A program made the position numbers and the translations under genes. The notes below the pieces were generated by a model. It saw only the letters and a list, made by a program, of their open reading frames with translations, made no database searches and was not told where the DNA came from. From JAJYTL01 sp046705265 (GTDB lineage Bacteria; Pseudomonadota; Alphaproteobacteria; Ferrovibrionales; Ferrovibrionaceae): a stretch of DNA of 26,343 bases. Within the stretch, counting starts at the first letter, position 1, and each line of letters opens with the position of its first letter. Location of the stretch: assembly GCA_046705265.1 (NCBI GenBank), contig JBJKQL010000011.1, forward strand, positions 1-26,343, read 5' to 3'. Positions 14,377 to 21,470 of the stretch are shown one piece after another.

Positions 14377-14475
14377 TCAACGGAAACGCTTGCGTGTATA
14401 GAGATACGCAAGAACGTAAAGGCCGAGATAGACCAGAGGAACGAATAGGATAATACCCTCAAGCCCGCCGAGCAT
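14377..14475 (-). CDS. 32-residue single-span membrane protein, last gene of the cyd operon
   Basis: A short frame starts with ATG 14475 (MLGGLEGIILFVPLVYLGLY) and ends in a basic tail (YTRKRFR). It is hydrophobic over about 22 residues, so a single membrane helix with a positively charged end is predicted. A strong ribosome binding site, AAGGAGG, lies six bases before the ATG and overlaps the TAA of the preceding gene (TAAGGAGG). I do not recognise the family. The context says it may be an accessory subunit or assembly factor of the bd oxidase, analogous to other tiny cyd-operon proteins. Confidence 0.65.
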   Translation of the reverse strand: MLGGLEGIILFVPLVYLGLYVLAYLYTRKRFR

Positions 14476-14486
14476 GGTCCGCCTCC

Positions 14487-14687
14487 TTACAATTGCTCGC
14501 GGCGCCGATCGCGTGCGGCCTCTTGGGTTTCAAACAAGACGGCGCCGCTCACCGCGATCAGCACGATCATCGTCGTGCCGACCAGCCAGGCGAAATACCA
14601 GGGACCGTAATCGCCGGCCACCACCGCGAGCAGGAGCGCCAAGGCAAGAACCAGAGCAAGGGCGGTCATTTTGACGACTTGGCGCAT
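14487..14687 (-). CDS. cydX: CydX-like small subunit of cytochrome bd oxidase, with N-terminal extension
   Basis: The 66-residue protein contains GPWYFAWLVGTTMIVLIAVS, which matches the start of E. coli CydX (MWYFAWILGT) almost residue for residue, followed by the usual FETQEA and charged tail. CydX is a one-helix subunit that stabilises the heme centres of CydAB. Unlike standard CydX (about 37 residues), this protein has about 28 extra N-terminal residues, MTALALVLALALLLAVVAGD, forming another hydrophobic segment, either a second helix or a cleaved signal. No Met lies just before WYFAW, so the extension is real. AGAGGA lies eight bases before the ATG. It begins 15 bases after cydB. Confidence 0.75.
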   Translation of the reverse strand: MRQVVKMTALALVLALALLLAVVAGDYGPWYFAWLVGTTMIVLIAVSGAVLFETQEAARDRRREQL

Positions 14688-14702
14688 CGGCTGGGTCCTC
14701 TA

Positions 14703-15842
14703 TCAATACAGGTGGTCGTCCTGGGAGACCTTGTCGGCGTTTACCTTGCCGCCCATCAGGTGAAATGCCCATGAGGTATAGGCGATGACCGCCGGGGTGA
14801 AGGTCAGCGCGAACACCAGCATCCAGCCAAGATTGTAGGCGCTGCCCGAAGCGTTCCACACCGTCAGGCTTTCGCTCGGGGCGGTGGAGGACGGCATGAG
14901 AAACGGAAACATCGCCGCGCCGACCGTGCCGATGGTGCCGACCCAGGCCAGCACCCCGAGCCACCATCCAACGATAGGTTGCCGCGCGATAAGGGTGAGC
15001 GGCCCAACGATCATGCCGGTAAGGCCAAGAACCGGAACCAGCCACAGGATCGGAAAGCGATGGAAGTTGTCCATCCAGGCACCTGCCCGCATGGCGACCG
15101 CAGGGCCGTTGAGCGGGGTCGCCGCCATCGCCGGATTGACCGCCTCCGTATAGACGAAGCCATGGATAAACTGCACCCAGATGCCGCCGATCACAAACAA
15201 GGCCGCGGCGATGAAGCCGCCCCACATGGCGAAGCTTCGAGCGCGCATCGCGATCACCCCTTCGCCGCGGATCATCAGCATCGCGCCGCCTTGATAGATC
15301 GAAAGCGCGAGTGACAGCACGCCACAGAGAATGGCAAAGGGATTGAGTAGATACCAGATGAAGGATTCGTCCTGATAATACTGGCCGTCCCAGCCAAAAT
15401 GAAAGCCGACGCCCTGAAGCACATTGCCGATCGCTGCGCCATAGACGATCATCGGGATCGCGCCTGAGATCAGAAACGCCCAATCCCAAGTCTCGCGCCA
15501 GCGCGAGGCATCGACCTTCGAGCGATATTCGAAAGCCACCGGCCGCATGATCATGCTGAACAAGAGTAGGATCATGACGATATAGAAGGTCGAGAACGAG
15601 GTGGCGTAGAGCGTCGGGAAAGCGGCGAAGATCGCGCCACCACCAAGGATGAACCAAACCTGGTTGCCGTCCCAATGCGGGCCGATGATGTTGAGCGCGG
15701 CGCGGCGCTCGGCATCGTTGCGGCCGACGAAGCGGAGCAGCGTGCCGACCCCCATGTCCATGCCGACCATCACCGCGAGGCCGGTGAGGAGGATGCCGAG
15801 AAGTAAGGCCCAGATTACTTTAAGTGCGACATAGATATCCAT
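14703..15842 (-). CDS. cydB: Cytochrome bd ubiquinol oxidase subunit II
   Basis: The 379-residue membrane protein starts MDIYVALKVIWALLLGILLT and contains the typical DGNQVWFILGGGAIFAAFPT and RPVAFEYRSK segments, with about eight to nine hydrophobic helices. CydB is the second core subunit of the bd-type quinol oxidase, which reduces oxygen to water with high affinity and resists NO and cyanide. GGGAGG seven bases before ATG 15842 fixes the start, and only 11 bases separate it from the cydA stop, so the two are coexpressed. The length agrees with E. coli CydB (379 residues). Confidence 0.96.
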   Translation of the reverse strand: MDIYVALKVIWALLLGILLTGLAVMVGMDMGVGTLLRFVGRNDAERRAALNIIGPHWDGNQVWFILGGGAIFAAFPTLYATSFSTFYIVMILLLFSMIMRPVAFEYRSKVDASRWRETWDWAFLISGAIPMIVYGAAIGNVLQGVGFHFGWDGQYYQDESFIWYLLNPFAILCGVLSLALSIYQGGAMLMIRGEGVIAMRARSFAMWGGFIAAALFVIGGIWVQFIHGFVYTEAVNPAMAATPLNGPAVAMRAGAWMDNFHRFPILWLVPVLGLTGMIVGPLTLIARQPIVGWWLGVLAWVGTIGTVGAAMFPFLMPSSTAPSESLTVWNASGSAYNLGWMLVFALTFTPAVIAYTSWAFHLMGGKVNADKVSQDDHLY

Positions 15843-15853
15843 GATCGGCCTCC

Positions 15854-17470
15854 CTACTCCCAGGCCTTGTCGGCATAGCCAGGCTGGCCAAGCCCCGGTG
15901 CGGCGCCTGCCGACCCTGCTGTCGCGGGGATTTCATGATAACCAGGACCGAGACGGGCATACTTGAACATCAGATAGAGCTCGGCCGCGATGAACAGGCT
16001 GTAGAGCAGCGCGAAGCCCGCCAGCGAGAACACCATATAGCCGACGCTATGGGTCGAGGCCGAAACGAAGGTCGGCAACCAACCATAGACGCTCCATGGC
16101 TGGCGTCCGTTCTCCGCGACGATCCAGCCATACTCGCAAGCCAGCACCGGCAGAGGGATCGACCACATCGCCGCTTTCAGCACCCATGGGTGTTTCTCCA
16201 ATTCATTCCTCAAACTGTAGTAGGCGCTGAACGCGAAGACCGCGATAAAGGCGAAACCAAAGGCGACCATGATGCGGAAAGACCAAAATTCAACGAAGAC
16301 ATTGGGAATGGTCGCTCGCGCCGTGCGATTCACGATAGCCGGGAGATCCGCTTTCGTGATCTTCGCAAGGTCCTGACCCGGCGCGTAGCGCTCAGCCAGC
16401 AAGCCATAGCCAAGATCGCCTTCATGCTTCTGGAACGTAGTAAGGGCAGCCGGATTTTTGGTGCCGGCATAGGCCTTGAGGGCGACTGCGGCCTGAATGC
16501 CGTTGATAATTTTCGCCTTCGCCGTTCGTTCGAGCGAATCGATGCCGGGGATTACCGTGTGCCACGAATGGGTGACGAGCGGGGTCAGCACGTAGGGGAT
16601 CTTGATCGCCGCGATGTTCCTGCCGGCGCCGTCGTCAGGAAGCGCGAAGATCGTCCACGGCGCATAGGGTGGCTTGGTGGTGTGCCAGATCCCCTCGATC
16701 GCCGCGAGCTTGGTCCGCTGCACCAGATAATCCAAGCGCCCGAGCGCGTCGCCGAGTGTAACCACCGCGAGAGAAGCGATGATGCCGAAAAGCGCTGCTA
16801 TGCGGAAGGAGCGCGCCGCGAAGTCGCGATGCTGGCGGCGCAGCAAGTAATAGGCGCTGATTCCCATTACGAACATGGCGCCGGTGACGAAACCCGCGAT
16901 CGAGGTGTGGACGAATTTCGCCTGCGCGTCCGGGCTGAATACCAATGCCCCAAAATCAGTGAACTGCATGCGCATGGTGTCGGGGTTGAATCTGGCGCCG
17001 ACTGGCTCCTGCATGAAGCCGTTCGCGATCAGGATCCAGAGCGCCGACAGGTTCGAACCAAGAGCGACGAGATAGGTCACGGCAAGATGCGCCGGCCTGC
17101 TCAGACGATCCCAGCCGAAGAACATCAGGCCAACGAAAGTCGACTCCATGAAGAAGGCCATTAGCCCTTCGATGGCAAGCGGCGTTCCGAAGACATCGCC
17201 GACGAAATGGGAATACATCGACCAATTGGTGCCGAACTCGAATTCCATGGTGAGGCCGGTGGCCACACCGATGGCGAAGTTGATGGCAAAGAGCTTGCCC
17301 CAGAACTGTGTCATCTCCCTGTAGACCGGCTTCCCGGTGATGACATAGACCGTTTCCATTGCGGCGAGCAGAAACGATAGGCCGAGAGTGAGCGGCACGA
17401 ACAAGAAGTGATAGAGCGCGGTCAGTGCGAACTGTAGACGGGAGAGCTCGACCACGGTCGGGTTGATCAT
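15854..17470 (-). CDS. cydA: Cytochrome bd ubiquinol oxidase subunit I (long Q-loop type)
   Basis: CydA carries hemes b558, b595 and d and the quinol site. From ATG 17470 the 538-residue product begins MINPTVVELSRLQFALTALY. His21 follows directly and corresponds to the E. coli His19 heme ligand. The insert between KLAAIEGIWHTTKPPYAPWT and FWSFRIMVAFGF is long and similar to E. coli, placing it in the long-Q-loop subfamily. GRQPWSVYGWLPT and FMLKY-type C-terminal elements (LYLMFKYARLGPG) are present. AGGAG lies seven bases before ATG 17470; the frame extends to 17521, but those 17 residues (RLPHWPARRAR) look untranslated. An FNR-type box lies 100 bases upstream of the start, so cydAB and the small genes have their own promoter downstream of cydDC. 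Confidence 0.95.
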   Translation of the reverse strand: MINPTVVELSRLQFALTALYHFLFVPLTLGLSFLLAAMETVYVITGKPVYREMTQFWGKLFAINFAIGVATGLTMEFEFGTNWSMYSHFVGDVFGTPLAIEGLMAFFMESTFVGLMFFGWDRLSRPAHLAVTYLVALGSNLSALWILIANGFMQEPVGARFNPDTMRMQFTDFGALVFSPDAQAKFVHTSIAGFVTGAMFVMGISAYYLLRRQHRDFAARSFRIAALFGIIASLAVVTLGDALGRLDYLVQRTKLAAIEGIWHTTKPPYAPWTIFALPDDGAGRNIAAIKIPYVLTPLVTHSWHTVIPGIDSLERTAKAKIINGIQAAVALKAYAGTKNPAALTTFQKHEGDLGYGLLAERYAPGQDLAKITKADLPAIVNRTARATIPNVFVEFWSFRIMVAFGFAFIAVFAFSAYYSLRNELEKHPWVLKAAMWSIPLPVLACEYGWIVAENGRQPWSVYGWLPTFVSASTHSVGYMVFSLAGFALLYSLFIAAELYLMFKYARLGPGYHEIPATAGSAGAAPGLGQPGYADKAWE

Positions 17471-17563
17471 CAGCATGCTCCTCGCGCGGCGGGCGGGCCA
17501 ATGAGGTAGCCGCGCCGCCATTCATGGGCGTGCTATCGATAAGAGAATACTGAAGTCGAATAA

Positions 17564-17577
17564 TTGATCTGAGTCAA
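17564..17577. promoter_or_regulatory. FNR/Dnr-type box upstream of cydA
   Basis: TTGATCTGAGTCAA is a perfect TTGAY-N4-RTCAA palindrome in the 161-base cydC-cydA gap. Activation from -41.5 predicts a start near 17529 on the minus strand with TATCGA (17541-17536) as -10, leaving a leader of about 58 bases to ATG 17470. Confidence 0.75.
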
Positions 17578-17631
17578 ACCGCGACGCTTCGGATAATGCC
17601 TTGCGGCACTATGTTGGCCGGCCGACCTCGG

Positions 17632-19386
17632 TCATAGGCGGGCCAGATCATCCTGAAGCGCAACAAGGCGCGGTACGATGCAGCCAAGCCGTTTCAACTC
17701 GGCATAGGTTCCCGATTCGGCCACGCGTCCGGCCACAAGAACCACGATGCGATCCTGCTCGCCAATGCCGATGAGACGATGCGTCACCGTCAGCACCGTG
17801 CGGCCTACGGTGATCCGCGCGAGATCGACGCGAAAGGCCGCCTCCGTCAAGGGGTCCAGCCCTTCTGTCGGCTCGTCGAGAATGAGAAACGGCGTTGCCC
17901 GCAAGGCAGCGCGGGCGAGCGCGAGGCGGCGGGCTTCCCCGCCAGAAAGCCGCGCCCCCGCCTCGCCGACGAGCGAGTCGAGGCCATCAGTTCGAGTACG
18001 CACGAAATCGCCAAGTTGGGCGGTCTCGAGCGCTCGCCAAAGGGCCGCTTCGTCCGCATCGGGTTTGGCAATCAGAAGATTGTCGCGAATCGTGCCGGCA
18101 AAGACTTGCGTTCGTTGAGAGACCACGGTGAAGACACTCCGGACATCGTCGCCTCGGACCGTCTTAAGCTCAACCCCGCCAAGCGTCGCGGAGCCCGCCT
18201 GATATTCGGCAAAGCGTAGGAGGAGATTAATGAGCGAGGTTTTACCGGCGCCGCTCGGTCCGAGAATAGTGACCTGCTCGCCTTCACCGATCGCGAGATC
18301 GAGCCCGTCTAACGCCCAAGGGCCTTCATCCCGATAACGCAGGCGTATCCCGGCAAGCACCAAATTCAGCCGTGCGGGACGCTTCGGGCTCGCCGCCGGA
18401 TCGACGATCGGCGGTGGGCGGTCGATGATATCGAAAATTCGCCGCGCCGATTCACCCATCCCACCGAGCATTTCGAAGGCCTGCGGCAGCGGCGCCACCG
18501 CCTCGAAGGCCGCGAGCGCCCCCAATGCCAAAAGCGGCAAATCGGGACCCGCCAGCCGGCCTTGACGGATTAAGTCGCCGCCGATCACGAGCATCACCAT
18601 AACGGTGACGTTCGCGATCAGCGATAAGCCGGCACCGCCTAGCCCTGCGAAACTTGCGAGTCGCCTCTGGTCTACAATCAACGCCTCGCTCGCGATATCG
18701 ATGCGTTGTAACATCGCTGGGGCCGCGCCATAGGTAAGCAGTTCGGCCATCCCCTGTACCACGTCGACAACGTCGGCGCGCATTGCGGTTTCTCGCGCCA
18801 CGGTATCGCGGCTTGAACGGCGACCAAGAATGGCACTCGCCGCTGGTATCGCGAATCCGGCAAGGCCAAGTCCGAGAAGAAGCCCAATACCGGCAAGCGA
18901 TGAATAGAAGCCGAACACCGCCGCCATGACGAGACCCGCCGCGAGCGCCACGACGAAGGGCGAGAAGACGCGAAGGTGCAGATCGCCCAGCCGATCGACG
19001 TCGGCAACCAAACGGGCGAGGAGATCTCCGCCGCGATCCTCCATCAAGCCAGCGGGGGCGAGCGGCTCGATCCGTTCGTAGAGAAAGGCGCGGAGACCGG
19101 CAAGTTCGCGGAACGTCGCCTCGTGATCGACGACCCGGCCAAGATAGCGACATAGGACGCGCACTGTCGCGAAGAAGCGTACGCCGGCAGCCGGTGTGAA
19201 GAAGTTGAAGGCGTTTTGCGCCGCATAGGAGGCGAGGCCGACCAAGCCGGTGCTGGCGAGAAACCAGCCGGCGAGCGCGAGCAGGCCAAAGTTGGCGAGA
19301 ACGGTGATGAACGCCAATGCGATCCCGCCGGCAAGCCACCAGCGATAAGGCCCGTAAAGGCGAAGCAGGCGCGTCAGGTCGCGCAT
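17632..19386 (-). CDS. cydC: Heterodimeric ABC exporter subunit CydC (cytochrome bd assembly)
   Basis: CydDC exports reductant (glutathione/cysteine, and more recently proposed to handle heme) and is required for cytochrome bd maturation. The 584-residue protein has an N-terminal six-helix membrane domain (about 15-290, including FGLLALAGWFLASTGLVG and the CydC-typical YLGRVVDHEATFRELAGL) and an ATPase domain with Walker A GPSGAGKT at 376-383, signature LSGGEARRLALARA and Walker B FLILDEPTEGLD. ATG 19386 lies inside the 3' end of cydD (13-base overlap), so translation is coupled. The assignment to CydC and not CydD rests on its place after cydD and on the sequence of the membrane domain. Confidence 0.92.
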   Translation of the reverse strand: MRDLTRLLRLYGPYRWWLAGGIALAFITVLANFGLLALAGWFLASTGLVGLASYAAQNAFNFFTPAAGVRFFATVRVLCRYLGRVVDHEATFRELAGLRAFLYERIEPLAPAGLMEDRGGDLLARLVADVDRLGDLHLRVFSPFVVALAAGLVMAAVFGFYSSLAGIGLLLGLGLAGFAIPAASAILGRRSSRDTVARETAMRADVVDVVQGMAELLTYGAAPAMLQRIDIASEALIVDQRRLASFAGLGGAGLSLIANVTVMVMLVIGGDLIRQGRLAGPDLPLLALGALAAFEAVAPLPQAFEMLGGMGESARRIFDIIDRPPPIVDPAASPKRPARLNLVLAGIRLRYRDEGPWALDGLDLAIGEGEQVTILGPSGAGKTSLINLLLRFAEYQAGSATLGGVELKTVRGDDVRSVFTVVSQRTQVFAGTIRDNLLIAKPDADEAALWRALETAQLGDFVRTRTDGLDSLVGEAGARLSGGEARRLALARAALRATPFLILDEPTEGLDPLTEAAFRVDLARITVGRTVLTVTHRLIGIGEQDRIVVLVAGRVAESGTYAELKRLGCIVPRLVALQDDLARL

Positions 19387-21143
19387 GATTGAGCCTTCAT
19401 TGCTCCGACGTCGAGAAGTGCGGCGTAAGCCCCCCTCCGCGCAAGCAACGCATCATGGGTGCCGGCCTCTGCCACGCGCCCCTCCGCCAGCACGATGATG
19501 TGATCTGCGCGACGTACCGTCTTCAAACGATGCGCAATCACGATCGCAGTGCGATTGCGCGCAAGATCCAAAATCGCCTCTACGATGTCGGCTTCGGTTT
19601 CGAGATCGAGATGCGCGGTCGCCTCATCGAGAAGTAGAATCGGCGCGTCTTTGAGAAAGGCGCGAGCAAGAGCAAGGCGCTGGGCCTGTCCGCCGGAAAG
19701 GCCGAGGCCGCCCTCGCCGACGCGAGTCGCAAGCCCATCGGGCAGCCTCTCGATGTGATCGAGAAGCCTCGCGCGCGCGAGCGCCACGCGGAGCGCCTGA
19801 TCCCCCGCTGCCGGTTGTGCGAGGCGCAGATTTTCCGCGATGGTGCCGGCGAAAATACGCGGTGATTGTGGCACGTAGGCAAGCTGCCGCCACCACGCCG
19901 CGCTATCCAGCGCATCGAGCGGACTCGTCCCGTCGATCAGGACGGCACCAGATTCGGGGGCAATAAGGCCAAGAATTGCCATGGCCAGAGTCGATTTTCC
20001 GGCGCCGGAACGTCCGACAATGGCGGTCATCTTGCCTGCGGAAAAGACGCAATCGACGTCCTGCAACGCGCGCCGCCCTTCGCCATAGGCAACCGAAAGG
20101 CCATCGCAGGCGATCGAGATGGCACCCGATGGCGGCTGTCCCTGTCCGCCGTGCCGGCACGGCTGAATGTCGAGGATATCGAAAATCCGCCCCGCCGCGG
20201 CGAGCGCACTCATCCTTGCATGGTAATGGGTAGCAAGACCACGCAAGGGCGAGAAGAACTCCGGCACCAGCAAAAGGACAAGAAAGGCGGGCAAGAAGCC
20301 GAAGTGGCCATGCAGCAACCGGGCTCCGAAAATCACGGCGACGAGTGCAATCGAGAGCGAGGCAAAAAATTCAAGCACGGCTGAGGTTAGAAAAGCGACC
20401 CGCAGTCCGGCCATCGTTGTGCGACGGTAATCGTCCGAAATGCGACCGATCAAGGCCACCTCGTCCCGCGCACGGCCAAACACTTTCAACGTCGCGATCC
20501 CTTGCACCGCGTCGAGAAAATGCGCGCTCATGGATAGAAGCTGGGACCACTGCCGCCGGTTGATCGCCTCTGCCCGATAACCGACGAAGACCATGAAGAC
20601 GGGAATGATTGGACCGGTTACCAGCAGGGTCACACCGCTGATCCAATCGAGCGGGAAGACGACGGCAAGGATCGCCAAAGGAATCAGAACGACCAGTGCC
20701 ATCTGTGGCAAATAGCGGGCGAGATAGGGCTCAAGGGCCTCAATGCCATCAATCGCCGTGGCCGCAAGATCGGCGCTCTTCTCTCCCGCGGCGTAGGACG
20801 GACCAAGGCGGCAGAGATGATCAAGAAGCCTGCGGCGAACGTCGCGCTTGACAGAGGCGGCGGCGTGGAAGGCCGCGATCTCGCTCAGCCAGGTCAGCAC
20901 CGATCGCATCACGAAGAGTGCCGCCAAGACACCGAAGCGGGGGGTCAAGGCAGTGAGTGAAAGGCCGTGGAACACGATGGCCGCGACGATGCCGGCCAGT
21001 AGCACGGCCTGGGCAATGACCACAAGGCCGGCGATAAAGCCAAGCCCAACCGCCACAAAGAGGCTATGTCTCGCGGAACGACCGGCGGCAATCAGGCGCG
21101 CATCGATCCCACGGCGAGACTCTGAAGCGCTAGCCGCCACCAT
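19374..21143 (-). CDS. cydD: Heterodimeric ABC exporter subunit CydD (cytochrome bd assembly)
   Basis: The 589-residue protein is the second half of the CydDC transporter. It has a membrane domain with six predicted helices (about 28-295, with CydD-typical ALEPYLARYLPQMALVVLIP and DWISGVTLLVTGPIIPVFMV) and an ATPase domain with Walker A GRSGAGKST (about 377-385), signature LSGGQAQRLALARA and Walker B ILLLDEATAHLD. Starts GTG 21146, ATG 21143 and GTG 21140 are all possible; GGAG lies too close to the first two and five bases before the third. No FNR-type box is visible upstream, so cydDC may be controlled differently from cydAB. It is divergent from the sensor-kinase gene at 21471. Confidence 0.93.
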   Translation of the reverse strand: MVAASASESRRGIDARLIAAGRSARHSLFVAVGLGFIAGLVVIAQAVLLAGIVAAIVFHGLSLTALTPRFGVLAALFVMRSVLTWLSEIAAFHAAASVKRDVRRRLLDHLCRLGPSYAAGEKSADLAATAIDGIEALEPYLARYLPQMALVVLIPLAILAVVFPLDWISGVTLLVTGPIIPVFMVFVGYRAEAINRRQWSQLLSMSAHFLDAVQGIATLKVFGRARDEVALIGRISDDYRRTTMAGLRVAFLTSAVLEFFASLSIALVAVIFGARLLHGHFGFLPAFLVLLLVPEFFSPLRGLATHYHARMSALAAAGRIFDILDIQPCRHGGQGQPPSGAISIACDGLSVAYGEGRRALQDVDCVFSAGKMTAIVGRSGAGKSTLAMAILGLIAPESGAVLIDGTSPLDALDSAAWWRQLAYVPQSPRIFAGTIAENLRLAQPAAGDQALRVALARARLLDHIERLPDGLATRVGEGGLGLSGGQAQRLALARAFLKDAPILLLDEATAHLDLETEADIVEAILDLARNRTAIVIAHRLKTVRRADHIIVLAEGRVAEAGTHDALLARRGAYAALLDVGAMKAQSCAT

Positions 21144-21146
21144 CAC

Positions 21147-21470
21147 TCCAGTCCGTAGACATCGCGTCTATCAGCGCATGATCCCTAGCCATGCTCCGCC
21201 TTGCCAACAAGAAAAGGTCTAAGATTGTCATCGTTGTCGGCCTCTGATGGCCATAATGTTGGGTGGAAGGCGGCCCAAGCGCCAGTCTCGACCATCCCAG
21301 CGCCCCTATTTACGGTGGCGAATATTTCCGTCTGGACGTTCAAAACCTCTTCGCACAGAGATTCGCGGGATGCCCCGAGCGAACAAAAACATAGATCGCC
21401 GGGGCTACGACCTGAGATGGTTGCACAATTGTCGCATACCTTAACGAATTCTTAACTGCCAGCCGGAAAA
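21147..21470. other. Divergent intergenic region between cydD and the PAS histidine kinase
   Basis: This 324-base stretch separates two divergent genes and must hold promoters for both. Short open frames on the plus strand (21201-21455) lack any recognisable sequence. No TTGAY-N4-RTCAA palindrome is present. TTGCAC at 21421-21426 with AT-rich TTAACGAATTCTTAAC at 21441-21456 could form the kinase promoter, but no clear -10 stands out. Confidence 0.4.

Noticed and set aside
15935..17164. 409-codon open frame on the plus strand opposite cydA
   Set aside because: It is the shadow of the high-GC cydA gene; its sequence is rich in Arg, Glu and Gln without any family features, while the minus strand encodes a textbook CydA.
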